A DNA stretch of 64,000 bases from NCBI RefSeq assembly GCF_019222765.1, contig NZ_CP078145.1:8804001-8868000 (forward strand), given 5' to 3'. The position numbers and the translations under genes were made by a program. Source of the stretch: Nocardia iowensis. GTDB lineage: Bacteria > Actinomycetota > Actinomycetes > Mycobacteriales > Mycobacteriaceae. Positions 43,276 to 51,682 of this stretch are shown one piece after another (within the stretch, counting starts at the first letter, position 1; every line of letters starts with the position of its first letter). Under the pieces are notes generated by a model. It was not told the DNA's origin. It searched no databases and saw nothing but the letters and a program-made list of their open reading frames with translations.

Positions 43276-43554
43276 TCAGGATTCGAGGCCGTTCGGGGAC
43301 TCGCCGCCGCGTTCGGCGAGCGCCCGCTCGAGTTCGACGATCCGGCGGCGCGCATCGGCGAGCCCGACTTCCAGCTGACCGAGCGCCATCACCAAGGGGC
43401 CGACCGCCAGATCCGCCACGAGCTGCGGATCGTCATAGCCGCGCTCTATCGCCACCAGGATGTTGGAGCGAATGCGCCGCGCCACCGTGGCATCCGGTGG
43501 AACGTTCCACGATTCGACCACCTCGGCGGTGGTTGGGGTGGGTTCGTCGGACAT
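43276..43554 (-). CDS. small hypothetical protein
   Basis: 92 residues from ATG 43554 with an excellent GGAGGGG upstream. Sequence MSDEPTPTTAEVVESWNVPPD, then an alpha-helical body ending in a coiled-coil-like LADARRRIVELERALAERGG. Cytoplasmic, no cysteines. Lies between the NlpC leader and the AAA ATPase, transcribed leftward. Function not recognised. Confidence 0.75.
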   Translation of the reverse strand: MSDEPTPTTAEVVESWNVPPDATVARRIRSNILVAIERGYDDPQLVADLAVGPLVMALGQLEVGLADARRRIVELERALAERGGESPNGLES

Positions 43555-43712
43555 GCCCCTCCGATACTCGCCGGAAACGCCACCAGCGTAGTGACTTCCG
43601 GGCCTATGGCAATACTGCGAGAGCATCGTGCAATACCGACCGCTAGCTATATCTAGGACACGCCGTAGATGGGGACAGATTTCCCGGACGGAACGGGCTA
43701 CGGTGTTAGGGC

Positions 43713-44894
43713 ATGGACCCCGTGCGGAATCCGTATGCTCCCGGAGCCGGACAGCGCCCACCCGAATTAGCCGGGCGCGACAAGCAACTCACCGCCTTCG
43801 ACATCGTGCTCGAGCGCATCGCGCGTGGCCGTCCGGAGCGAAGCGTCATGCTCACCGGCCTCCGTGGCGTCGGAAAGACGGTGCTGCTCAACCAACTTCG
43901 CTCCGCTGCCATCTCCCGCGGCTGGGGCACCGGCAAGATCGAGGCACGGCCGGACCAGGACCTGCGCCGCCCGCTGTCCTCCGCGCTGCACATGGCCGTC
44001 CGCGCGATCGCCATGGCACACCGCAATCCGGAGCGGGTCGACGACTTCCTCGGCATCCTCAAGGCGTTCGCGCTACGCGCCACCGCCGACAAGGGCATGC
44101 GGGAACGCTGGCAGCCCGGCATCGACGTGCCCGCGGTCACCGGCCGGGCCGACTCCGGCGATATCGAGATCGACCTGGTCGAGCTGCTGGTCGAGGCGGC
44201 CGCGCTGGCCGGCGAGATCGGCGTCGGCATCGCAATTTTCATCGATGAGATGCAGGACCTCGGTCCGGCCGATATCTCCGCGATCTGCGGGGCCTGCCAC
44301 GAATTGAGCCAGGACGCCGCGCCGCTCATCGTTGTCGGCGCCGGCTTGCCGCACCTGCCCGCCGTGCTGTCCGCCTCGAAGAGCTACTCGGAGCGACTGT
44401 TCAGTTATCACCGCATCGATCGGCTCGACCGCGAATCCGCCGATCTGGCGCTGATCGCGCCCGCCGAGCGTGAAGAGGTGAAGTTCACCGACGAAGCCCT
44501 GGATGCCCTGTACCACAAGGCCGATGGTTATCCGTACTTCGTGCAGGCCTACGGCAAGGCGGCCTGGGACCAGGCGCCGGAAAGTCCGATCACCGCCGAG
44601 GATGTCGAGGTGGCCTCACCGACCGCGGAGGAGGAGCTGGCGGTCGGCTTCTTCGGCTCCCGCTACGAACGGGCAACGCCCGCCGAGCGTGAGTACATGC
44701 GCGCCATGGCCGATTTGGCGGGTGACGACGGTCCGGTGGCGACCTCGGCGGTGGCCACCGAACTGGGCCGCAAGCCCGCCTCGCTCTCGCCTGCGCGCGA
44801 CGGACTGATCAAGAAGGGGCTGATCTACTCGGCCGAGCGCGGCACGATCGGATTCACCGTGCCGCACTTCGGCCGCTATCTGCGCAGCGTCTGA
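43713..44894 (+). CDS. AAA-family ATPase (Orc1/Cdc6-like fold)
   Basis: 393 residues. Walker A GLRGVGKT with Lys55, Walker B IAIFIDEMQD around residue 175, sensor-like IVVGAGLP following, and a C-terminal winged-helix-like part (ATELGRKPASLSPARDGLIKKGLI, about 345-370). The arrangement is that of AAA_16/Orc-like ATPases found in many actinobacteria. Possible roles include DNA or protein remodelling; no partner nearby suggests one. The start ATG 43713 (MDPVRNPYAPGAGQRPPELAGR) fits family members. Confidence 0.85.
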   Translation: MDPVRNPYAPGAGQRPPELAGRDKQLTAFDIVLERIARGRPERSVMLTGLRGVGKTVLLNQLRSAAISRGWGTGKIEARPDQDLRRPLSSALHMAVRAIAMAHRNPERVDDFLGILKAFALRATADKGMRERWQPGIDVPAVTGRADSGDIEIDLVELLVEAAALAGEIGVGIAIFIDEMQDLGPADISAICGACHELSQDAAPLIVVGAGLPHLPAVLSASKSYSERLFSYHRIDRLDRESADLALIAPAEREEVKFTDEALDALYHKADGYPYFVQAYGKAAWDQAPESPITAEDVEVASPTAEEELAVGFFGSRYERATPAEREYMRAMADLAGDDGPVATSAVATELGRKPASLSPARDGLIKKGLIYSAERGTIGFTVPHFGRYLRSV

Positions 44895-45018
44895 GTCGCC
44901 GGACGCCGGCGGATGGGATAGCCCCGGATAACCTTCTCTACCAAGATCATTAGAGATCGATAGAAATCAATCCACCCACAGCCCTACCGGCGAGTAACTA
45001 AAGTTCCTACACTCGAAT

Positions 45019-45032
45019 GTGATCCTGATCAC
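45019..45032. promoter_or_regulatory. palindrome GTGATC-CT-GATCAC
   Basis: Perfect 6-bp arms with a 2-base centre, a few bases upstream of the GAGGAGG ribosome-binding site of the acyl-CoA dehydrogenase. Binding there would block initiation; a repressor operator is likely. Confidence 0.5.
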
Positions 45033-45048
45033 GTCCGAGGAGGACATC

Positions 45049-47004
45049 ATGGCGACAGCCGCGAAAGTCGACGCCACCGAAGAACAGGCCCGCGCACTGG
45101 TCGAGGAATCCCGCGAAACCAGCTGGGCCAAACCATCGTTCGCCAAGGAGATGTTTCTCGGACGGTTCCGGCTCGATCTGATCCACCCCTACCCCAAGCC
45201 CGGCCCGGAGGACGCCGCGCGCACCGAGGCCTACCTGGCCCGGCTGCGGCCGTTCTGCGAATCCATCGACGGTCGCGTGATCGAAGCCGAAGGCCGCATC
45301 CCGGACGAGTACGTCAAGGGCCTCGCCGAGCTCGGCTGCTTCGGCCTGAAAATCCCGGAATCATATGGGGGACAGGGTCTTTCCCAGTTCGGCTACAACC
45401 GCGCGCTGATGCTGGTCGGCTCGGCCCACCCCAGCCTCGGCGTGCTGCTCTCGGCGCACCAGTCCATCGGGGTGCCCGAACCGCTGAAGCTGGCGGGCAC
45501 CGCGGATCAGAAGGCGGAGTTCCTGCCGCGCTGCGCCGCGGGGGCGGTCAGCGCCTTCCTGCTCACCGAGCCCGACGTCGGCTCCGACCCGGCCCGGATG
45601 GCGAGCACCGCGACCCCGATCGAGGATGGCGACGCCTACCAGCTCAACGGCGTCAAGCTGTGGACCACCAACGGTGTCGTCGCCGAGCTGCTGGTCGTGA
45701 TGGCCAGGGTGCCCAAGAGCGACGGACATCGCGGCGGCATCTCCGCGTTCGTCGTCGAGGCCGACTCGCCTGGCATCACGGTGGAGCGGCGCAATGCGTT
45801 CATGGGCCTGCGCGGCATCGAGAACGGCGTCACCAGGATGCACAACGTGCGGGTGCCGAAGGGCAATCTCATCGGCCGGGAAGGTGACGGCCTGAAGATC
45901 GCGCTCACCACCCTCAACGCGGGCAGGCTTGCCATCCCGGCGCTGTGCACAGCGTCGTCGAAGTGGTCACTGAAGATCGCCAGGGAGTGGAGCGCCGAAC
46001 GGGTGCAGTGGGGCAAGCCGGTCGGCGAACACGAGGCGGTCGGCCAGAAGATCGCCTTCATCGCCGCCACCACCTATGCACTGGAGGCGGCGCTCGACCT
46101 ATCGGCCGCCATGTGCGACGAAGCCCGCAACGACATCAGGATCGAGGCGGCGCTGGCCAAGCTCTGGGCCAGCGAGATGAGCTGCACGATCGCCGATGAG
46201 CTGGTGCAGATCCGGGGCGGTCGCGGGTACGAGACGGCGGCATCGCTCGCGGCTCGCGGCGAACGCGCGGTCGGCGCCGAACAACTGGTCCGCGATCTGC
46301 GCATCAATCGCATCTTCGAGGGCTCCAGCGAAATCATGCGGCTGCTGATCGCCAGGGAGATGGCCGACGCGCACATGTCCGCGGCGGGCGCGCTGGTGGA
46401 CCGCAAGGCCGAATTCAAGGACAAGGCCAAGGCGGCGGTCGGGGCGACCGGTTTCTACGCCAAGTGGTTCCCGCAGCTCGCGGTCGGCGCCGGAACGGTA
46501 CCCGCGACCTATCCCGAGTTCGGCACGCTCGCCCGGCATCTGCGGTTCATCGAGCGCAGCTCGCGCAAGCAGGCCAGGTCGCTCATGTACGCGATGGGTC
46601 GCTGGCAGGCGGGGCTGGAATACCGGCAGAACTTCCTTGGGCGGATCGTCGATATCGGCGCCGAGCTGTTCGCGATGTCGGCCGCCTGTGTGCGGGCCCA
46701 GTCGTTGCGTGCCGAGGGAGCGGCGGCGGCCGAAGCCGCGACGGAACTCGCGGACGTCTTCTGCAGGCAGTCCCGGGTCCGGGTGCGCAGGCTGTTCGAC
46801 GCGCTGTGGGACAACACCGATGATGACGATCGCACGCTGGCCCACGGCGTGCTCACCGGCCGATACACCTGGGTGGAGGAGGGTGTGTTCGATCCAAGCG
46901 AGGGGACCGGGCCGTGGATCGCCGAATGGCAGCTCGGCCCGTCGACCGAGCCGAACCTGCTACGCCCGTTCCTGCCGTCCACCCGCAGCCACGCCGGGTC
47001 CTGA
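45049..47004 (+). CDS. acyl-CoA dehydrogenase, long form (FadE10-like)
   Basis: 651 residues, preceded by GAGGAGGAC. ACAD motifs in order: SYGGQGLSQFGYNRALM, AFLLTEPDVGSDPARM, GVKLWTTNGVVAELLVVMARV, RMHNVRVPKGNLIGREGDGLKIA, QWGKPVGEHEAVGQKIAFIAA, QIRGGRGYETAASLAARG and LRINRIFEGSSEIMRLLIAREMAD. A C-terminal extension of about 200 residues makes it longer than the usual 390, as in mycobacterial FadE10 (about 650 residues). It would oxidise an acyl-CoA to enoyl-CoA with FAD; chain preference unknown. Confidence 0.92.
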   Translation: MATAAKVDATEEQARALVEESRETSWAKPSFAKEMFLGRFRLDLIHPYPKPGPEDAARTEAYLARLRPFCESIDGRVIEAEGRIPDEYVKGLAELGCFGLKIPESYGGQGLSQFGYNRALMLVGSAHPSLGVLLSAHQSIGVPEPLKLAGTADQKAEFLPRCAAGAVSAFLLTEPDVGSDPARMASTATPIEDGDAYQLNGVKLWTTNGVVAELLVVMARVPKSDGHRGGISAFVVEADSPGITVERRNAFMGLRGIENGVTRMHNVRVPKGNLIGREGDGLKIALTTLNAGRLAIPALCTASSKWSLKIAREWSAERVQWGKPVGEHEAVGQKIAFIAATTYALEAALDLSAAMCDEARNDIRIEAALAKLWASEMSCTIADELVQIRGGRGYETAASLAARGERAVGAEQLVRDLRINRIFEGSSEIMRLLIAREMADAHMSAAGALVDRKAEFKDKAKAAVGATGFYAKWFPQLAVGAGTVPATYPEFGTLARHLRFIERSSRKQARSLMYAMGRWQAGLEYRQNFLGRIVDIGAELFAMSAACVRAQSLRAEGAAAAEAATELADVFCRQSRVRVRRLFDALWDNTDDDDRTLAHGVLTGRYTWVEEGVFDPSEGTGPWIAEWQLGPSTEPNLLRPFLPSTRSHAGS

Positions 47005-47536
47005 CCGGAGGACGGTCGGCCGCCCACCGGGCGTCACGCTCGATAACGCTGTGCCAGGAGCGTGACGTCCGGCGGGTGCCACCGATCGGTGAATATTCAT
47101 TGGTATCGGCAAAACACTAGATAGCCGTAGATTTCACAACAAGGGGAGGGCGGTCATTTCGTAGCCGAGACTAGGGGACTCTAGGGAATCCGAAAGATAG
47201 CCCAATACTCGGCAAGCGACGATCGGTCAGAGTTATCTAATCGAATCTAGCGCTTAACCTACTGGCCCTTAGATTTCCTGATCGTTTCCGAGACATCTGA
47301 TCTCGCACGTACATGGGTAACTCACCGGGTACCGGCTGACCTGGCCCACTACAACCGCCGGGCGCCAACGCTTCTGTCGTGGCACCTGAGTCTGGCCTGA
47401 ATACGCGGAGAGGCGGGCAAGCGTCGGTTGGACAACTTGTCCATAACGGCAGGTATGGGCCGTTAACGCAGCGGAAATGTATATCGACAACCGGGCAGAA
47501 CGCTCCGCAGGGATGCACCCTCCTCAGGAGAACCTC
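47005..47536. other. 532-bp intergenic region, AT-richer, no gene seen
   Basis: From about 47100 to 47290 the sequence is poorer in GC than its neighbours and rich in CTAG/TAG strings (for example GACTAGGGGACTCTAGGG at 47169). Open frames across it are shadows. It presumably holds the promoter of the hydrolase gene. A small RNA or an old insertion remnant cannot be excluded. Confidence 0.4.
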
Positions 47537-48502
47537 ATGTCCACGATCATCGCCCGCTGCGCCGCCGACTACGACGGTCACCGTGTCACGGTGCCGGCCG
47601 AGGACGGCGTGCCACTCGCGGTCCGCGCCTTCGGCACCGATACCGCACCCGTCACCGTGGTGTTCGTGCACGGCCACTGCCTGCGCACCGAATCCTGGTC
47701 CTTCCTGCGCGACCAACTGCTTCGTCAGTGGGGCGCCGAGACCAGGATGATCTTCTACGACCACCGCGGCCACGGCGAATCCGGCGAGGCCCACCCGTCG
47801 ACCTACACCATCGACCAGCTCGCCCGCGATCTCGACACCGTGCTCCGCGCGGTCGCACCGACCGGCCCGGTGATCCTGGTCGGCCATTCGATGGGCGCGA
47901 TGGTCGTGCTCGCCTACGCCCGGCTGTTCCCGGAGATGATCGGCACCCGCGTCGTCGGCGTCGGCCTGATCGCGGGCGCGGCCAACGGCATCACCGAAGT
48001 GGGGCTCGGCCGGTTCCTGAAGCGGCGGGCGGTGAACTCGCTGCAGGTGGCCGTGGTGCGCGCGCCGCGCGTCATGCAGGGCTCCAAGCGGCTGTCCCGT
48101 CGGATCTTCGAACCGATCATGCGCGCCGCCAATTCCGGTACCAGAAAGGTGAATCCGCGGATGGTCGCGGTCGCCACGGCCATGCTGAACGACACGCCGC
48201 TGCTGACCATGTCGAGCTTTCTCGGCTCGCTGATCACCTTCGACGAGACCGCGTCACTGCACCGGCTCGGCGCCATTCCGGCGCTGGTGCTGGCGGGCAC
48301 GGCGGACATCGTGGTGCCGTTCGCGCACTCGGTGGTGCTCGCCTCGCAGCTGGCCGGCTCGCAGTTGGTTCCGCTCGAAGGGGCGGGGCACAGCGTGATC
48401 TTCGAGCGGGCCGAGGAGGTCGCGGTGTCCATCGTCGGGCTGGTCGATCAGGTTGTCACCAGCATGCGTGGGCAGGGGCCGGAATTCGCCGTCGCCGGAT
48501 GA
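47537..48502 (+). CDS. alpha/beta hydrolase
   Basis: 321 residues. ATG 47537 has CAGGAGAACCTC upstream. Motifs VTVVFVHGHCLRTESW (oxyanion), IFYDHRGHGESG, nucleophile VGHSMGAMV with Ser118, and the acid/His in LAGTADIVVPF and LEGAGHSVIFE. Family is broad (esterase, lactonase, haloperoxidase-like). No signal peptide. It follows the AT-rich gap and precedes the small protein gene; no operon evident. Confidence 0.88.
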   Translation: MSTIIARCAADYDGHRVTVPAEDGVPLAVRAFGTDTAPVTVVFVHGHCLRTESWSFLRDQLLRQWGAETRMIFYDHRGHGESGEAHPSTYTIDQLARDLDTVLRAVAPTGPVILVGHSMGAMVVLAYARLFPEMIGTRVVGVGLIAGAANGITEVGLGRFLKRRAVNSLQVAVVRAPRVMQGSKRLSRRIFEPIMRAANSGTRKVNPRMVAVATAMLNDTPLLTMSSFLGSLITFDETASLHRLGAIPALVLAGTADIVVPFAHSVVLASQLAGSQLVPLEGAGHSVIFERAEEVAVSIVGLVDQVVTSMRGQGPEFAVAG

Positions 48503-48652
48503 GTGCTGGGTCGCGCCGGATCGTCCGGGGCGGCCGATCAGGCGTTCGCACCAGACGCGGCGGACGCGTGTGGGCAACATTTGGGCGAACTGCCGAACTT
48601 TGCCAGCCGACGAGCCAGAATCGAATTCTTTCTGTACTGTGTTGTAGATCAC

Positions 48653-48674
48653 GTTGTGTGGTGAGTCACACGAC
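48653..48674. promoter_or_regulatory. inverted repeat GTTGTGTG-N6-CACACGAC
   Basis: 8-bp arms (48653-48660 and 48667-48674) with one mismatch, about 85 bp upstream of the small protein start. Candidate operator; a GT pair would also close a hairpin in RNA. Confidence 0.45.
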
Positions 48675-48759
48675 TTGGTGCAGCGCGGTTCCAGGCAGAC
48701 CATGGAAATACCCGCTACCCACCGAGTTCGCATGTCTGCCAGGAACACAGGAGGTATCG

Positions 48760-49047
48760 ATGACACGCAGCGAAATCGCGGAACTCCGCTACACGGTCGG
48801 CCAGCTCCGGCAATCCATCGGCGCACTGCGGGCCCACTACGGCGACGCGAACATGGTGCGGCGGCTGGAGAACGACCTCGAACGGCTCGTCATCGACGCC
48901 GACGAACTCGAGCAGTCACCGCCGCCGGAGATCCGCCGCCGCCCCCAGGACACCATCTACGTCCCGGACAGCAAGTCCGACGAGGCGGCCTGGATGGGCG
49001 CGCAGGACGAGGGCCTGGGTTTCCACTCCCGCCCGAGGACCACTTAA
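48760..49047 (+). CDS. small charged hypothetical protein
   Basis: 95 residues from ATG 48760 with CAGGAGGTATCG upstream, one of the strongest ribosome-binding sites in the window. Helical N-terminal half (IAELRYTVGQLRQSIGALRAHYG, RRLENDLERLVIDADELEQ) suggests a coiled coil; the C-terminal half is Pro/charged. Cytoplasmic and not recognised. An inverted repeat precedes it and a very strong terminator follows, so it is a monocistronic, probably well expressed gene. Confidence 0.82.
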   Translation: MTRSEIAELRYTVGQLRQSIGALRAHYGDANMVRRLENDLERLVIDADELEQSPPPEIRRRPQDTIYVPDSKSDEAAWMGAQDEGLGFHSRPRTT

Positions 49048-49058
49048 CGCACACTGTC

Positions 49059-49099
49059 GGATGCGCGGGCCCACTCCGTGCCGGTGGGCCCGCGCATCC
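49059..49099. terminator. strong terminator hairpin, probably bidirectional
   Basis: Perfect 16-bp arms at 49059-49074 and 49084-49099 with a 9-base loop. Sits between the convergent small-protein and thiolase genes. The trailing T run is short on both sides. Confidence 0.85.
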
Positions 49100-49125
49100 T
49101 TGCGTCGACCCCACCCATCGGTGAG

Positions 49126-50349
49126 TCAGGCGCGGTGGCGGCCGAATCGCCGGGACGGGCGGGCACCGTGGAACCGGGCGCCGCGCGGGGTTTCGGCGAT
49201 GGGATCCGATTTCGCCGATTCGAACAGCGCCGCGATGCCGTGGTCATGGCCGAGTGCGATCGCCTCCAGGCCGTAGTTGCCACCGGTGCGGGCGAGTTCG
49301 TGCAGCATCGTGGTCATGATCCGCAGGCCGGTGGCGCCGACCGGATGGCCGAGCGCGATGGCCGAGCCGTTCACATTCAGCCGGTTTCGCGGATCGAAAT
49401 CCCATTCCCGCGCCAGCGCAAGCACTTCCACCGCGAATCCCTCGTTCACCTCGACCAGATCGATCTCGTCGAGCGCGAATCCGGTGCGCCCGAGCAGCTT
49501 TGCGACAGCGGGCGCCGCGCCGAGCGTCGCTGTGTCCGAATCACATCCGGCCGCGGCCCAGCCCACCAGATACGCCATCGGGGTCAGGCCGAGATCGACC
49601 AGCCGGTCCTCGGCGACGACGAGACAGGCCGCCGCGCCGTGCCGGTGCGAGCTCATGTTGCCCGCGGTGACGACGCCGTTCGAGACCAGCGGGCGCAACG
49701 CGGCCAAGGTGTAGGTGGAGACGTCCTCGCGCACGCCTTCGTCGCGCAGAATCCGGTGTCCTCCGGTGCCTTCGAGGCCGGGATCGGACCAGCCCGGCTC
49801 GTCCAGCACGCCGACCGGGATCACCTCGGCGGCGAATGTGCCCTGCCGCCAGGCGCGCGCGGCCTTGCGATGGCTGGCCACCGCGAACTCGTCGGCGGCC
49901 GCCCGGCTGATGCCGTAATAGCGGGCCAGTTCCTCGGCATTGGCCAGATCGGACGCGTTCGCCGATTCTCCATGGCAGGCAGCGGCATCCGGGGCGCACT
50001 CGACGCCGCCGGCCACCACGACGTCGGCGGCGCCGGTCTGCACCATCATGGCCGCGGTGATCACCGCCTGTAGCCCGCTGCCGCAGCGCCGATCGGTCAG
50101 GAAACCCGGAACGGCGAACGGCAACCCCGCGCCCCGCGCGGCAACCCTGCTCAACGCGGGCCCGGTAGCCAGACCGCCGTCGACACACGCCATCGCGACG
50201 TCCTCGATGCGCGTCGGGTCGATCCCGGAACGCTCGACCACTGCGGACAGCACCGTCGAAGCCATCCATTCCGGCGGCATTCCGGACAGCGCTCCGCCTT
50301 CGATCCCACTGGGCGTCCGGACCGGCGCGACTATCGCCGCTCGTCTCAT
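49126..50349 (-). CDS. thiolase-family protein (acetyl-CoA acyltransferase-like) lacking the second catalytic Cys
   Basis: 407 residues from ATG 50349 (MRRAAIVAPVRTPSG; GGAGCACC upstream). The acyl-accepting Cys89 is in TDRRCGSGLQAV, and the His loop GHPVGATG and NEGFAVE (usually NEAFA) are present. The C-terminal motif that normally reads CIGGGxG is ALGHDHG here, so the Cys that activates the second substrate is missing (YGLEAIALGHDHGIAALFE in two parts). The enzyme can probably form an acyl-enzyme but may not perform standard Claisen condensation or thiolysis. The gene is monocistronic. Confidence 0.85.
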   Translation of the reverse strand: MRRAAIVAPVRTPSGIEGGALSGMPPEWMASTVLSAVVERSGIDPTRIEDVAMACVDGGLATGPALSRVAARGAGLPFAVPGFLTDRRCGSGLQAVITAAMMVQTGAADVVVAGGVECAPDAAACHGESANASDLANAEELARYYGISRAAADEFAVASHRKAARAWRQGTFAAEVIPVGVLDEPGWSDPGLEGTGGHRILRDEGVREDVSTYTLAALRPLVSNGVVTAGNMSSHRHGAAACLVVAEDRLVDLGLTPMAYLVGWAAAGCDSDTATLGAAPAVAKLLGRTGFALDEIDLVEVNEGFAVEVLALAREWDFDPRNRLNVNGSAIALGHPVGATGLRIMTTMLHELARTGGNYGLEAIALGHDHGIAALFESAKSDPIAETPRGARFHGARPSRRFGRHRA

Positions 50350-50700
50350 CTTGGTGCTCCTTCCCCCGGCCGAGTCCGCCGCGACAATGGCATCTGCGCA
50401 CGTCAGCGGGTGCATCTCGGAAAGAGGTGACCACAGATTTGTTGCCGCCGTGTGACGATCGGCGCGTCGGAATTTCGACTTCGGGTTTCGTTTACGCGGA
50501 GACCCCTCGAATCCTGTTCTGTTTTAGACGAGTTCGAAGTGTTTGCGGTCCGTTCACCGCTCGACCACATCGGTTGAAGTGACATCCAATGTGGCGCAAA
50601 TCACGGGCATCCGGGCGGGTCCGGAATGCCGGGACCCTGCTCGAGCGATAGCGGGGGTGTCGTATGGTGCTGGGCATCACATTCGATTGCGGAGGTAACG
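50350..50700. other. promoter region between thiolase and the sdh operon
   Basis: 351 bases without a gene. Contains the divergent promoters of the thiolase (left) and the succinate dehydrogenase operon (right). Just before 50701 the sequence GCGGAGGTAACG gives a strong ribosome-binding site for the first mini-ORF. No clear operator palindrome was found. Confidence 0.5.
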
Positions 50701-50742
50701 ATGACCACCCGCACAGCAGACCAGCGAGGCATCCACCAGTGA
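50701..50742 (+). CDS. 13-residue mini-ORF, possible leader peptide
   Basis: ATG 50701 eight bases after GGAGGTAACG; encodes MTTRTADQRGIHQ. Its TGA (50740-50742) overlaps the GTG of the next mini-ORF at 50739, so translation would be coupled. Too short for homology evidence; the excellent ribosome-binding site is the only support. It may be the true start of translation of the sdh transcript. Confidence 0.4.
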   Translation: MTTRTADQRGIHQ

Positions 50743-50822
50743 GTGAGCGCAGCGATCGAACCAAAAACACAGCGCCCTCGGCATTCACGACGGTGCCGAG
50801 CGTCAGCGAGGCGCGGTCGTGA
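50739..50822 (+). CDS. 27-residue mini-ORF bridging into the sdh membrane-anchor gene
   Basis: GTG 50739 overlaps the previous stop, and its TGA (50820-50822) overlaps the GTG start of the membrane anchor at 50819. Encodes VSERSDRTKNTAPSAFTTVP then SVSEARS. The hydrophilic Ser/Arg composition looks like a repeat-type bridging sequence rather than a folded protein. DNA within it has CTCGGCA and TGCCGAG arms about ten bases apart. See finding. Confidence 0.4.
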   Translation: MSERSDRTKNTAPSAFTTVPSVSEARS

Positions 50823-51652
50823 GTGCCGCACCGACCGCCGCCACCCCGGAAGCGGGGACCGGCGTCTTCAGCAAAACAAGGGCTCGAATTTCCGAACGTA
50901 CCCTGCGTACCGATCGATGGTGGATTCCGCCACTGTTCACGGTGCTCGGGCTGGCCGCGTTCGTTATCTACGCGACGATCAGATCCTATGTGCGAACGGC
51001 TTATTGGGTTCCGGACTACCACTACCTGACGCCGTTCTACTCACCGTGCCTCAGCACCTCGTGCGTCGAGGGTTCGAGCCACTTCGGCACGCCGTTCGGC
51101 GAGCTGCCCGCGATCCTGCCGCTCGGCTTCGTGGTGCTGCCCTTCCTGCTCGGCTTCCGGCTGACCTGCTACTACTACCGCAAGGCCTACTACCGGGCCG
51201 TGTGGTTCTCCCCGCCCGCCTGCGCGGTCGCCGAGCCGCACGCCAAGTACACCGGCGAGACCAGGCTGCCGCTGATCATCCAGAACGTGCACCGCTACTT
51301 CTTCTATGTGGCCGTGGTGGTTTCGGTGATCAACACCTACGACGCGATCGTCGCGTTCCACGGCAAGGACGGCGGATTCGGCTTCGGCCTCGGCAATATC
51401 GTCCTGTGGGTCAACGTGATCCTGCTGTGGGCCTACACCCTCTCCTGCCACTCGTGCAGGCACATCGCGGGCGGGCGGCTCAAGAACTTCTCCACCCATC
51501 CGGTGCGCTACTGGTTCTGGACCCAGGTCTCCAAGTTGAACACCCGGCACATGGCGCTGGCCTGGACCACTCTCGGCACCCTCGTGCTGACCGACTTCTA
51601 CGTCATGTTGGTTGCCAGCAAGACGATTTCGGATCTGCGGTTCATCAACTGA
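50819..51652 (+). CDS. sdhC: succinate dehydrogenase (Sdh1-type) membrane anchor subunit
   Basis: 277 residues from GTG 50819. Five hydrophobic helices (IPPLFTVLGLAAFVIYATI, ILPLGFVVLPFLLGF, FFYVAVVVSVINTYDAI, IVLWVNVILLWAYTLSC, TLGTLVLTDFYVMLV) plus several His and paired Cys (YSPCLSTSC, SCHSCRHIAGG). It resembles the mycobacterial Rv0249c anchor of Sdh1. It binds quinone in the membrane and holds the SdhAB dimer. It is followed by the flavoprotein gene after 30 bp. Gene symbol by operon position. Confidence 0.85.
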   Translation: MSAAPTAATPEAGTGVFSKTRARISERTLRTDRWWIPPLFTVLGLAAFVIYATIRSYVRTAYWVPDYHYLTPFYSPCLSTSCVEGSSHFGTPFGELPAILPLGFVVLPFLLGFRLTCYYYRKAYYRAVWFSPPACAVAEPHAKYTGETRLPLIIQNVHRYFFYVAVVVSVINTYDAIVAFHGKDGGFGFGLGNIVLWVNVILLWAYTLSCHSCRHIAGGRLKNFSTHPVRYWFWTQVSKLNTRHMALAWTTLGTLVLTDFYVMLVASKTISDLRFIN

Positions 51653-51682
51653 TCCGCCCCAACCCCAGGAGTATTCGCGGCC

